From JALOLV01 sp046295175 (GTDB lineage Bacteria; Bacteroidota; Bacteroidia; Cytophagales; Spirosomataceae): DNA of 64,000 nucleotides. The stretch covers positions 620,001-684,000 of the forward strand of contig JBKBNY010000001.1 in assembly GCA_046295175.1 (NCBI GenBank), in the 5' to 3' direction. This document shows, one piece after another, positions 1-8,977 of the stretch (position 1 is its first letter; every line of letters starts with the position of its first letter). A program made the position numbers and the translations under genes. Under the pieces are notes generated by a model. The model saw only the letters and a program-made list of their open reading frames with translations. It was not told the DNA's origin and made no database searches.

Positions 1-3000
1 GTGGTCAGCAACTCCAAGAAGGTATAGATTACACCATCGAGCCGCAACTCGGTAGAGTCCGTATCACCAACCAAAGTATCTTGAATTCTTCTCGTCAGAT
101 TCGAGTAGATTACGAACTACCCGATTTGTTCCAAACGCAAATCCGTGGGCTTTTTGGTTTACGTCTCGATTACGACGTTAGCCCTTACCTCCACCTCGGT
201 TTTACTGGTATGATGATGCGAGAAGCCCCTGCGGGCTTTTTGACTCGTACGGCCATTGGTAATGAACCTGTCAATAACACGATTTTGGGTGGGGATATTA
301 ATTTCAAACGTGAGTCGAGATTCCTAACAAAACTTTTAGATAAGCTACCGTTGATTCAAACTAAAGAAATGTCGGCGATTCAGTTTACTGGCGAGTACGC
401 TCGATTATTCCCAAAAATCAACGAAAAACGTATATCTAATAACTCCGCTATGATTGATGATTTTGAGGCAGCTCGAAACATCAACGACCTTACACGTCAA
501 GCAAATCGTTGGCGTTTGGGTTCGACTCCGCAAGGCGAAGGTAAAAACTTTGGTGGTGAACGCACAAATTTTGCCTACAATTTCAAACGTGCCAAAATAT
601 CGGTTTATACCGTTGACCAAAGTACTTACCTAACTGGCGGCTTTGGTGTTGGTAATGCGGGGATTCCACAAGAATTATTAGACGATATTAACAGCAATAT
701 TTACGAAAAACCATTTGTTCCGCAAGATATTTTTGCAGGGCGTTCGCAACCCGTTGCAGGGCAATTATTGCCACTTTCGGTGCTTGATATTTCGTATTTC
801 CCATCCGAAAGGGGAATGTACAACTACAACACTGATGTACTTTTTGATGGTAAACTTAAAAACGCCAGAGAGAACTTCGGGGCGATTATGCGTGGAATTA
901 CGGCCGATAACGACTTTGAAAACGCCAATACTGAGTACCTGACCTTTTGGTTGCTCGACCCATTCAGAGAGCAGATTCGTGATGGTAAACCAGGCGAATA
1001 CAAAGCTAATACCAAAGGTGGCAAAGTATTGATTCATCTCGGTGATATTTCGGAAGATGTAATCCCAGATACATATAATAATTTCGAGAATGGGCTGATT
1101 CCTACTGGTACGTCGTCGAACTCTCAACCAGTTACAACTCAATGGGGAAGAGCACCAAAAGTGCAATTTATGACTGATGCCTTTGATAATCAGCAAAATG
1201 CAAGAACCCAACAAGATGTAGGTCTCGACGGAATGGCGGATTCGTTAGAGCGAAGTTTCCACCGAAATTTCCTTTCTACAATTCGTCCCAAAGTTCCTTC
1301 TGATGTGTACCAAGAATTAGAAAGTGACCCTTCGGGCGATAATTTCAAATTCTTTTTGGATAGTACTTACAACGCTAATAATGCAAAGTTAATCACTCGT
1401 TTTAAGGGTTATCTGGGAATGGAAGGCAACTCGCCACCAACCGACCAAGCAAATCAATTGACACCATCTAATACTGTATTACCCGATAAAGAAGATATAA
1501 ATGCCGATAACACCGTCAACGATGTAGAAGCCTACCACGAATATGAGTTAGATATTCGTCCCGATAATTTGGTTGTGGGTCAAGGTTTTATTGTTGATAA
1601 AGTAATCACACCAAACTCCGATAACGTCGCTTGGTATTTATTTCGAGTTCCGGTACGTAAACCTACACGCTCAATTAATGGCATAACAGGCTTCAAATCC
1701 ATCCGCTTTATGCGTATGGTCATGACTGATTTTGAAGAACCCGTTGTGATGCGTTTTGCAGCTATGCAATTAGAATCTAATTCGTATCGTCAATACGACA
1801 AAGAGATTAATGACCCAACAAAACCACTTATCGCTGGCGATACCGAATTGAAAGTAGGTGTAGTGAACGTCGAAGAAAACGGTTGCGACCTCGAAACTGG
1901 CAATTGTAATATCAAAGATGGAAATATCCCGTATTTGGTTCCGCCCGATTTTCAGCGAGATAGAGATATTACCCAACAAAACTTTTTCCAGTTTAATGAG
2001 CAATCATTGAGCTTGAATGTAAAAAACCTTCGCGATGGAGATGCCCGTGCAGTATTCAAAAACACCCGTTTAGATTTATTATTCTATAAAAACCTACGGA
2101 TGTTTATCCATGCACAAAACCAAAATAGTATAAGTAACGTAGCTGGGGCATTCATACGTTTTGGTACTGATAATTCTCAGAATTATTACGAAATTGAGAT
2201 TCCGAGATTGGCCGTAACCGAACGCAAAGGTACAAACGGAGCAACATACACCGAAAACGAAGTTTGGCAAAATAGTATTGATATGCCCCTCGATTCGATG
2301 CGAAATCTGAAATCTTTACGAAATAGAGCGAATGTTGCTCTCAATCAACGCTACACCCGAACTGTTACAGTGCCAGATTATAAAGGTGTAAACCGTACTT
2401 ATAACATCACAGTGGTTGGTAATCCTGACTTGAGTGCCATCCTAACCGTTATGCTTGGCGTAACCAACCCTAAAGATGATGGTTTGGCTCAAAGCTTTGT
2501 TGTTTGGATGAACGAACTCCGTGCCAGCGACTTTGACCAAACAGCTGGCGATGCGGGTATTATGTCGGCCGATATTAAATTGGCCGATTTGGCAACGGTC
2601 TCACTCAATGGAAACTTCAAAAACTTTGGTTTTGGTGGTGTTCAAGATAAAATATCGGAACGTTCGCGTGATAATACAAACGGATTTGGCATTGCAGCAA
2701 ATGTAAAATTAGATAAATTATTACCCGAGAATTGGGGCTTACAGATACCCTTCTTTATCAACTACGATAAACAAGTCATTAATCCAGAGTTTAATCCACT
2801 CGACCCAGATATGAAGTTATCGCAGTCTTTGAGCGATATTGGCGACGAAACCCGAAGAAGTAATTTAAGAAGATTTGTAGTTGATGAGAGTACAAGACGA
2901 GGTTTCAACTTTTCGAATGTCCGTAAAATTAAGACCAAACAAGACGCTAAATCCCATTTTTACGACATTGAAAATTTCTCGCTTACATACGCCCAAAGTA

Positions 3001-5216
3001 ATATTAGCCGTACCAATGTTTTGACCGACGAATTTACCAACAATCAATATCGTGGAGGGCTAACCTATCAGTATCAACCTCAAAATACAAAGCCTTGGGA
3101 ACCATTCAAGAAAGCCAAGGTTTTTGAGAATCCAAAACTGGCCTGGCTGAAAGATTTCAACCTGTCGCCGATTCCATCAGTTGTAGCATTTCGTACTGAC
3201 TTCGACCGTAGCTATATGAAAACTCAGCTACGTAATATGAACGAAAATCGTGAGCTCACTACTGAGGGGGTGCAGCCATTCTATGAAAAATATTTTTGGA
3301 TGAACCGTATCTACGATTTACAGTGGAATCTAACCAAAAGTATTTTGGTAAACTATAGTGCCGAAAATCGTGCGATTATTGACGAACCCTACGGCGAAAC
3401 CAGTCGAGATTCAATTTGGGCAAGTATTCGCCGCTTAGGTCGTGCCAAAAACTTCGACCAAAGACTCACAAGCACCTACAGACTACCGTTAGATAAACTT
3501 TTTATTTTGGATTGGATGCAAGCCGATGCCAAATATAATACTCAATTCAATTTTCAGGCGGCATCGTATGATATTCGTGATGAAAACGACCAACTATTCG
3601 GTAACTTAATCAAGAATGGACGTGAATATGGCTTACAAGGACGTGTAGATTTAGTAAAACTCTACAATAAGTTTAAGTATTTGCGTTCGGCAAATGCTCC
3701 GAAAGCTCAGCAAAAACGCTTTACACGAAGCCCAGCCGATGACGAAGAAATTGAGATTCCGAAGAGTGACGTCACTAAAACTGTAACCCGATTATTGATG
3801 GCCGTACGAGGTATCAACTTCGATTATTCGATGGTTGAGACAACCGTTTTGCCAGGTTTCTTAGGTACACCACAGTTTCTCGGTACACGAGGTGATGCTC
3901 CTGGTTATGGATTCAGTCTTTTAGGCAACCAATACATCACAAGAACAGATGAATTTCTACGCAGAATGGAAGGTCAAAACCTACTTTCTAAGTCGTCTGT
4001 GATGAATAATCCGTTTACGCAAACTCGCCAAAAACGTTTTAGTTATAGCACTAATCTTGAACCTTTTAAAGATTTCAGAATCTGGATTCGAGGGCAATTG
4101 ACTCGTGGAGATGGCTATTCTTTCTTCTATCGTGATACTCTCGGTAACTACGGTTATCGTAGCCCTGTTCGTAACGGTAATTTCAATATGTCGTTTTGGG
4201 GATTCAGAACTTTCTTTACAAGAATGGACGAAAAGAATAATTATCAATACGATTTGTTTGATAATATGGTAAAATACCGTGAAAAAGTCCAGGATTTATT
4301 AAATAAAAATATCAAGAAAGGTGAAGGCACTTATTCATTAAACTCACAAGATGTATTGATTCCTGCATTTTTTGCGGCTTACAGTGGTAAAGACGTAAAT
4401 AACGTTACAAATCGAATGCTCAAACTACAAACAGGCAGAAAAAACGGCTCATCGAAATCTCCGTTCTTCTTACCATTGCCCAACTGGAGAATTGATTATA
4501 ACGGTCTATCAAACATAAAAGCATTTGCCAAGTATTTTAGTTCGATTACAATAAACCACGCCTATAACTCAACGATTAACGTTGGGAATTTCACTTCATC
4601 GCTCGATTACGGTGCTCAGTACATTAATTTGGCTATGATGGGTTATCAATTTGGGTCGCTGGTTGATAGAACCATCCAGCTTGATAACCCAGCCGCTCCG
4701 TTATCGTTCATGCCAGTTTTTGTAATGAGTACCATCACACTCGAAGAGAAATTTATGCCGTTTATGGGTGTAAACTTTACCACAAAAAGTAAGATTTCGG
4801 GTAAATTAGAATATAATCGTGAGCGTCGTGCGGGTCTAAATTTGGCAAATTCGCAGGTAGCCGAATACAATAGCGATGACTTTGTATTTGGATTTGGCTT
4901 CCGTAAGAATAATGTCAAACTACCATTTAGAGGTCGTGATGGCAACTTAATTGTTTTGAAGAATGATGTAAACTTCCGATTTGACTGGACAATCCGCAAC
5001 GTACGTGCATTACAACGCAGATTAGACGGCGACCCACAACCTGTGCAAGGTAACCGCAATGTACAGATTCGTCCGAGTGTTCAGTATCAATTAAATAAAC
5101 GTGTAGCGATGAATTTCTACATCGAGCATTTGGTCAATGACCCATTTGTTTCGACTTCATTCTACCGCAAGTCAACAACCGGAGGCTTGAATGTAAGATT
5201 TAGCTTAGCAGATTAA
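1..5216 (+). CDS. sprA: Cell surface protein SprA, T9SS translocon (5'-truncated by window)
   Basis: This is the C-terminal part (about 1,738 residues) of SprA/Sov, the giant outer-membrane beta-barrel through which type IX secretion substrates pass. The frame is open from base 3 to the left edge, so the start lies outside; full SprA proteins are about 2,300-2,500 residues. Recognised from overall sequence, including the conserved acidic stretch DINADNTVNDVEAY (around bases 1495-1540), long runs of alternating aromatic strands and the short C-terminal strand ending at base 5216. It needs PorV as partner, and porV and porU lie 2.5 kb downstream on the opposite strand. A strong terminator follows directly. 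Family assignment is from recognition, not from a search. Confidence 0.9.
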   Translation, partial: GQQLQEGIDYTIEPQLGRVRITNQSILNSSRQIRVDYELPDLFQTQIRGLFGLRLDYDVSPYLHLGFTGMMMREAPAGFLTRTAIGNEPVNNTILGGDINFKRESRFLTKLLDKLPLIQTKEMSAIQFTGEYARLFPKINEKRISNNSAMIDDFEAARNINDLTRQANRWRLGSTPQGEGKNFGGERTNFAYNFKRAKISVYTVDQSTYLTGGFGVGNAGIPQELLDDINSNIYEKPFVPQDIFAGRSQPVAGQLLPLSVLDISYFPSERGMYNYNTDVLFDGKLKNARENFGAIMRGITADNDFENANTEYLTFWLLDPFREQIRDGKPGEYKANTKGGKVLIHLGDISEDVIPDTYNNFENGLIPTGTSSNSQPVTTQWGRAPKVQFMTDAFDNQQNARTQQDVGLDGMADSLERSFHRNFLSTIRPKVPSDVYQELESDPSGDNFKFFLDSTYNANNAKLITRFKGYLGMEGNSPPTDQANQLTPSNTVLPDKEDINADNTVNDVEAYHEYELDIRPDNLVVGQGFIVDKVITPNSDNVAWYLFRVPVRKPTRSINGITGFKSIRFMRMVMTDFEEPVVMRFAAMQLESNSYRQYDKEINDPTKPLIAGDTELKVGVVNVEENGCDLETGNCNIKDGNIPYLVPPDFQRDRDITQQNFFQFNEQSLSLNVKNLRDGDARAVFKNTRLDLLFYKNLRMFIHAQNQNSISNVAGAFIRFGTDNSQNYYEIEIPRLAVTERKGTNGATYTENEVWQNSIDMPLDSMRNLKSLRNRANVALNQRYTRTVTVPDYKGVNRTYNITVVGNPDLSAILTVMLGVTNPKDDGLAQSFVVWMNELRASDFDQTAGDAGIMSADIKLADLATVSLNGNFKNFGFGGVQDKISERSRDNTNGFGIAANVKLDKLLPENWGLQIPFFINYDKQVINPEFNPLDPDMKLSQSLSDIGDETRRSNLRRFVVDESTRRGFNFSNVRKIKTKQDAKSHFYDIENFSLTYAQSNISRTNVLTDEFTNNQYRGGLTYQYQPQNTKPWEPFKKAKVFENPKLAWLKDFNLSPIPSVVAFRTDFDRSYMKTQLRNMNENRELTTEGVQPFYEKYFWMNRIYDLQWNLTKSILVNYSAENRAIIDEPYGETSRDSIWASIRRLGRAKNFDQRLTSTYRLPLDKLFILDWMQADAKYNTQFNFQAASYDIRDENDQLFGNLIKNGREYGLQGRVDLVKLYNKFKYLRSANAPKAQQKRFTRSPADDEEIEIPKSDVTKTVTRLLMAVRGINFDYSMVETTVLPGFLGTPQFLGTRGDAPGYGFSLLGNQYITRTDEFLRRMEGQNLLSKSSVMNNPFTQTRQKRFSYSTNLEPFKDFRIWIRGQLTRGDGYSFFYRDTLGNYGYRSPVRNGNFNMSFWGFRTFFTRMDEKNNYQYDLFDNMVKYREKVQDLLNKNIKKGEGTYSLNSQDVLIPAFFAAYSGKDVNNVTNRMLKLQTGRKNGSSKSPFFLPLPNWRIDYNGLSNIKAFAKYFSSITINHAYNSTINVGNFTSSLDYGAQYINLAMMGYQFGSLVDRTIQLDNPAAPLSFMPVFVMSTITLEEKFMPFMGVNFTTKSKISGKLEYNRERRAGLNLANSQVAEYNSDDFVFGFGFRKNNVKLPFRGRDGNLIVLKNDVNFRFDWTIRNVRALQRRLDGDPQPVQGNRNVQIRPSVQYQLNKRVAMNFYIEHLVNDPFVSTSFYRKSTTGGLNVRFSLAD

Positions 5217-5224
5217 AAATAGGG

Positions 5225-5257
5225 AGGTTCGGGGTGCAAAATCCCGAACCTTTTTTT
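5225..5257 (+). terminator. Rho-independent terminator of sprA
   Basis: A perfect 9-bp stem AGGTTCGGG / CCCGAACCT (5225-5233 and 5243-5251) with a 9-nt loop runs into a T tract. It lies 9 bases after the sprA stop and separates it from the convergent gene ending at 5257. Confidence 0.85.
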
Positions 5258-6348
5258 CATTTCAGAACCTCCAATCGCAAACTCGACACGACTACCTCTC
5301 GGCTTTTCTCGTTTCGGTAAACAATTCTAACAATATAAACACCATCGAGTATTTTTTGTAAATCAATCTCGATTTCGCCATCATTTAGCTTGCGAAACTT
5401 ACTCTTGAAGTGTTTACCTTGCAAATCGTAAATAACCAAATCTTCGACCTTTTGAAAGGCATTTTTCTGTACCCAGTCGCTGGCTGCCAGTTTCAATTCT
5501 TCGGCAATACTATTCTCTTTTAATCTCGGAACAATTACCACTTTATCGCCCGTGGTAGGATTTGATAAAGCCATAATTTCGGTTTCTAAATGAGTTCCCT
5601 TCAATTTATCTACCATCTCAAAATTGGAATCAGTAGTACAAATCGTCGTCGATACTGCACCCGTAGTATATCTCCCTTTTTTAATAACAGAACCAACAAC
5701 TACAACTTCTCCCATAAGGCCCATTACATCAGTTTCTAATTTTGTGGTTGATTTATCGGGTAAATTCACCACTTCTTTTGTGGCCGTATTAAAACCAACA
5801 AAACTAAATACCAATTTATCTTTTTGTCCAACCGATATTTGATACTCACCATTTTCGTTTGAAGTCACGCCTTTGTTTGAATCTTTTATCTTAATTGAAA
5901 CCCCTGGCAATGGCTCTAAGTTTTCGGCATCCACAACCCTACCTCTGATTATCCGTTCTTGTCCGTGCGTTTCGACCAAACTAAAAGATAGTAACGCAAA
6001 AGATGCCGCATATCGAATCACTTTCGGAATACGAATGAATACATCTTTGGGATTATTCACGAGATTCTTAAGCTCGTAAGCAGCAGAATTATCACTCACT
6101 TTCCATTCAGGAAACCACTGACTAATAGTATAATCTTTTTGAAGTTGGTCTTCTCGAAAACGACCGCAGAGTTTGCTATCGGATGGTTTATCTCTCAAAA
6201 AAGCCACAAGTTCGCTATCGGGCATCTTGGTAAAATCAATAACATTTTCTTGGCATTTGGCACAGAATCGACCCGTTTGGGTGGGTTCAAAATCATTCCA
6301 ATTTTCACCACAGGGTTTATCAATTTTAATCTGGAGCGTTGTTTTCAT
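5257..6348 (-). CDS. Carboxypeptidase-regulatory-like domain protein with cytoplasmic cysteine motif
   Basis: 363 residues. The N-terminus carries four cysteines (C13, C29, C32, C61) in a compact region that could bind a metal. One hydrophobic segment follows at about 110-126, then a CarboxypepD_reg-like / TonB-plug-like beta-sandwich domain at about 133-210 (motif GRVVDAENLEPLPGVSI). The C-terminal 60 residues (DLQGK...DGVYIVRI) resemble a degenerate type A sorting-domain fold. There is no N-terminal signal peptide, so the inferred topology is a cytoplasmic cysteine domain, a single membrane pass and a periplasmic domain. This architecture recurs in Bacteroidota as hypothetical proteins. Function unknown; an envelope sensor or scaffold is only a guess. 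Convergent with sprA. Confidence 0.7.
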   Translation of the reverse strand: MKTTLQIKIDKPCGENWNDFEPTQTGRFCAKCQENVIDFTKMPDSELVAFLRDKPSDSKLCGRFREDQLQKDYTISQWFPEWKVSDNSAAYELKNLVNNPKDVFIRIPKVIRYAASFALLSFSLVETHGQERIIRGRVVDAENLEPLPGVSIKIKDSNKGVTSNENGEYQISVGQKDKLVFSFVGFNTATKEVVNLPDKSTTKLETDVMGLMGEVVVVGSVIKKGRYTTGAVSTTICTTDSNFEMVDKLKGTHLETEIMALSNPTTGDKVVIVPRLKENSIAEELKLAASDWVQKNAFQKVEDLVIYDLQGKHFKSKFRKLNDGEIEIDLQKILDGVYIVRIVYRNEKSREVVVSSLRLEVLK

Positions 6349-6675
6349 AGAATAAAAGGTTTAAAAGATTAAGTTTAATGAATTGATTAGTTAACCATTT
6401 TTTCTATTGATGCACAGTCTCGACAGATTCCATAAAACATTTTTCATTTTATCGTTTAGTACATTGTAAACTAAGTACATTCAATTTTTGCTGCAGAAGG
6501 TCGCAGAATTAAAAACGCAGACTATCGCAAATGAATAAGTAATCAGCGAATATCTCCGTTACTAAATCAGCGGGAATCTGCGAGAAAAAAATCATACTAA
6601 TTTAGTTTACAGTGTATTTAGATACTTTTATGATTAACTTTCGTCTAATCTTCTGAACCATAAACTTACATTGTT
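6349..6675. other. 327-bp intergenic region with degenerate repeat remnant
   Basis: A divergent spacer between the minus-strand gene at 5257-6348 and the plus-strand gene at 6676. It should hold both promoters, but I see no exact TAnnTTTG match on either strand. Bases 6490-6585 contain several CGCAGA / AATCAGCG half-motifs, described under the repeat at 6540-6582. No open frame of note. Confidence 0.5.
6540..6582. repeat. AATCAGyG...AATCTGyG dispersed repeat (degenerate copy)
   Basis: AAATCAGCG (6564-6572), two bases, then AATCTGCG (6575-6582). The same core, AAATCAGTG-T-AATCTGTG, occurs at 54447-54464 between eboD and eboE. A further AATCAGCG half copy starts at 6541. Similar strings are frequent between genes in Bacteroidota. 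Origin and function unknown. Confidence 0.45.
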
Positions 6676-6939
6676 ATGAGCTTTATTATTACACTTATCG
6701 TGGGTGGATTGGCTGGTTTTTTGGCCGATTTAGTTTTCAAAAAATTCTCTTTTTCACTATTAGTTCAAATCATTTTAGGCATTGCAGGTGCATTTGTAGG
6801 TAGATTTATCTTCGATGGAGAGTTCCAAACCATGCTTGGACTACCCGAAGTCGTAAGCCGAATCATCGAAGCATTTGTGGGTGCTTCGGTCATTTTATTG
6901 ATTATTTCGCTGTATAAAAAATATGTAGCAAAAAATTAA
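6676..6939 (+). CDS. GlsB/YeaQ/YmgE family stress-response membrane protein
   Basis: 87 residues with three predicted membrane helices (about 2-22, 27-47, 62-82) rich in glycine, of the type seen in GlsB/YeaQ/transglycosylase-associated proteins (LIVGGLAGFLADLV, then ILGIAGAFVGRFIF). Length matches the family (80-90). These are inner-membrane proteins often induced under stress; the biochemical role is unknown. It ends 50 bases before the AlbA_2 gene and could share its transcript, with a hairpin between them. The call rests on helix pattern and glycine motifs. Confidence 0.7.
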   Translation: MSFIITLIVGGLAGFLADLVFKKFSFSLLVQIILGIAGAFVGRFIFDGEFQTMLGLPEVVSRIIEAFVGASVILLIISLYKKYVAKN

Positions 6940-6957
6940 TAATTTGGTATCCGAAAA

Positions 6958-6985
6958 GGTGCGATACTGATAGATGTATCGCACC
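6958..6985. promoter_or_regulatory. Perfect 10-bp inverted repeat abutting the AlbA_2 gene start
   Basis: GGTGCGATAC (6958-6967), 8-nt loop, GTATCGCACC (6976-6985), ending 4 bases before the ATG at 6990. No T tract follows, so it is not a classical terminator. It could be an operator for the DNA-binding product of the next gene, an mRNA hairpin covering the initiation region, or another dispersed palindrome. Confidence 0.5.
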
Positions 6986-6989
6986 AACA

Positions 6990-7640
6990 ATGGACATTCT
7001 CACAGTAAAAGCATTGCAAGAACTCGAAACACTCTTAAAAAAACGAGAATCTACTACTCTCGAATTCAAAAGCAGGATTGATAACCCGTACAAAATAGCT
7101 CGTACGATTGTGGCATTTGCCAATACTTCGGGCGGAATCGCCCTCGTGGGTATCAACGATGATAAAACGGTGAAAGGAATCTCTGCCCTACCCGAAATCG
7201 AAAAACTCCAAAAAGCACTCGAATTGATTGAACCTCCACTCGAAATCAATTACGAGATTGTCATGTATCAAGAAAAACGCAAAGTGTTGATTATCAACGT
7301 AAAAGAGAGTTTGCAGAAACCACACACCGTTTTGAATGCTAAAAACGAGAAAGAAGTATTTGTACGTGCCGACGATGCCACCGTGCCTGCAAGCAAGCAG
7401 ATGATTCAGATTTTAGAAAGATTCGATACCCAACCCAATAACGATTACGTTAATCAGCCGAATATCAAAAAACTGACTCAGTTTCTACAAAAAAATAGGC
7501 GAATCACCGTGAAGCAATTCGCCAAATTGGTTAATATATCAGACCATCGAGCCGAAAAAACGATGCAAGAGTTGGTTTTTCGGGGGTATCTACTCATGCT
7601 CGATACCCAACGGCCAGTATCTTATGTCTTGAAAAAATAA
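6990..7640 (+). CDS. AlbA_2 (Schlafen-like) DNA-binding domain protein with C-terminal winged helix
   Basis: 216 residues. Residues about 14-125 form an AlbA_2 domain: the hallmark TTLEFKSRI, then the glycine-rich segment IVAFANTSGGIALVGINDD, and VFVRADDATVPAS near its end. Residues about 145-216 look like a winged-helix DNA-binding domain (ITVKQFAKLVNISDHRAEKTMQEL). It is shorter than the ATP-binding AAA_4 relatives (about 400-500), so the middle ATPase-like part is absent. It probably acts as a cytoplasmic DNA- or RNA-binding regulator; targets unknown. The inverted repeat just before its ATG would suit autoregulation, which is inference. Confidence 0.75.
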   Translation: MDILTVKALQELETLLKKRESTTLEFKSRIDNPYKIARTIVAFANTSGGIALVGINDDKTVKGISALPEIEKLQKALELIEPPLEINYEIVMYQEKRKVLIINVKESLQKPHTVLNAKNEKEVFVRADDATVPASKQMIQILERFDTQPNNDYVNQPNIKKLTQFLQKNRRITVKQFAKLVNISDHRAEKTMQELVFRGYLLMLDTQRPVSYVLKK

Positions 7641-7647
7641 TTGAATC

Positions 7648-8802
7648 TTACTGAACATCCGCCTCGGTTGGGCTATCTACTTGACGTTTGTCTAAATCGA
7701 AAATCAATGAGATTCTCCAAGTATTTGCCAATGGGCTACCTGTCGTTGTCGGAATCAAGTAAGCTAAATCTATGCCGTAGCTATCTTTGAGTTTAACACC
7801 CAAACCTGCTGTTACATAGCGGCGTCCACCTTTCGATGATGCCTCGAAGAAGTATCCTCCACGAGCGGCGAACAAGTCGTTGTACCAGTACTCAAGACCA
7901 ACCGAAGATGTAATTTCACGAAGTTTATCACCTATCGGAGCTCCACCAAACGAGCTAAAAATACCGTTTATTACGCCAGTATTGGCATATTTGAGTGGGT
8001 CTGATGGGTCTGGTGTAGGTACAAGCAATTTATTGAAATCAACCAAGAAATTGAATCTATTGTGGGCATCTAATCTGCGACCGATGTTTGTACCAATTTT
8101 TAGGTTTGTTGGCAAGAAATAAGCCTCACGACCGTAGCTGATTTTACCACCGATATTTGAGATAACCGCCCCAAACGAGTAGTCAGTTCCTCTTTCGCGA
8201 TTAACGCTATTTTTCACGTAATAAGCACTAATATCGCCCGAAACTTGGTTGGCGGCCTTACTTGCTTGTTGGTTTACTACGTAATCACCGATAAGGTTTG
8301 AGTGAATATAACGAAGGTTGATACCCATCGAAAAATCACGGCTTAGTTTACGGCTGTACGCTCCCGTCATCGAAAACTCACGCGACTGGAAATCACCAGC
8401 GGTTTGTCCTGTTTGGGTCGTAAACTCGATTTTACCCGGATTAAAATAGGTCATCGAGAAACCAAATGCTTGGTTTTTGGCCGCTTTCTTGAAACCTGAG
8501 ATGTGTGCAATAAACATATCGTCAATCAATTCACGCAGCCAAGGCACGTAAGACATACTCGCACCTACGTTTTTATTAACAAAGGCCAATTTGGCGGCAT
8601 TCCAATAGATAGAGTTGGCATCTGGCGATGAAGCCACACCCGCATCGCCCAAGGCGGCGGCTCTCGAATCTGGCGAAATCGTTAAGAATGGTACTGCTGA
8701 AGTAATTACTCTGGTACGAGATGTTGTTGTTTGTTGTGCATTAGCAATAATTGAGCTTAATAATACGGCACTTGTAAGCACAACTGACAGTTTGCGTTTC
8801 AT
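7648..8802 (-). CDS. porV: T9SS outer membrane protein PorV
   Basis: 384 residues with a clean signal peptide (hydrophobic 8-20, cleavage near ANA-QQ). The mature part begins with the PorV hallmark AVPFLTISPDSRAAALGDAGVA and continues as a FadL-like beta-barrel. PorV (LptO, PG0027 in Porphyromonas) carries substrates released from SprA to the PorU sortase at the outer-membrane surface. It lies 175 bases downstream of porU in the same direction, matching the conserved porU-porV order. It probably shares the porU transcript, although a strong hairpin sits between the two genes. Confidence 0.93.
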   Translation of the reverse strand: MKRKLSVVLTSAVLLSSIIANAQQTTTSRTRVITSAVPFLTISPDSRAAALGDAGVASSPDANSIYWNAAKLAFVNKNVGASMSYVPWLRELIDDMFIAHISGFKKAAKNQAFGFSMTYFNPGKIEFTTQTGQTAGDFQSREFSMTGAYSRKLSRDFSMGINLRYIHSNLIGDYVVNQQASKAANQVSGDISAYYVKNSVNRERGTDYSFGAVISNIGGKISYGREAYFLPTNLKIGTNIGRRLDAHNRFNFLVDFNKLLVPTPDPSDPLKYANTGVINGIFSSFGGAPIGDKLREITSSVGLEYWYNDLFAARGGYFFEASSKGGRRYVTAGLGVKLKDSYGIDLAYLIPTTTGSPLANTWRISLIFDLDKRQVDSPTEADVQ

Positions 8803-8920
8803 ATTTTGGAGTTTTAGCCATTGATTTAAGTATCTATGTACCCCGACAGTTTTCAGGAACCTGTCAATGGTAAGTTCAAATTATCAATGGATTGTAATAA
8901 TTTTTCTGTGTATAACCGAG

Positions 8921-8969
8921 GTCGGATGGTAGTCAGACCGTAACGATTGTTGTCTGACTATCGTCCGAC
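8921..8969. repeat. 18-bp inverted repeat between porU and porV
   Basis: GTCGGATGGTAGTCAGAC (8921-8938) pairs with GTCTGACTATCGTCCGAC (8952-8969) over 18 bp with two G-T wobbles and a 13-nt loop. There is no T tract on either strand next to it, so it is more likely a dispersed palindrome or an mRNA processing/attenuation hairpin than a simple terminator. Confidence 0.6.
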
Positions 8970-8977
8970 AAACGTTT

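Noticed and set aside
765..1214. A 149-codon minus-strand frame inside sprA
   Set aside because: Shadow of the conserved sprA coding sequence, no motif and no start context.
6490..6600. Possible CRISPR-like or direct-repeat array in the 6349-6675 spacer
   Set aside because: The half-motifs are not evenly spaced and there are no spacers; it fits a degenerate dispersed repeat.
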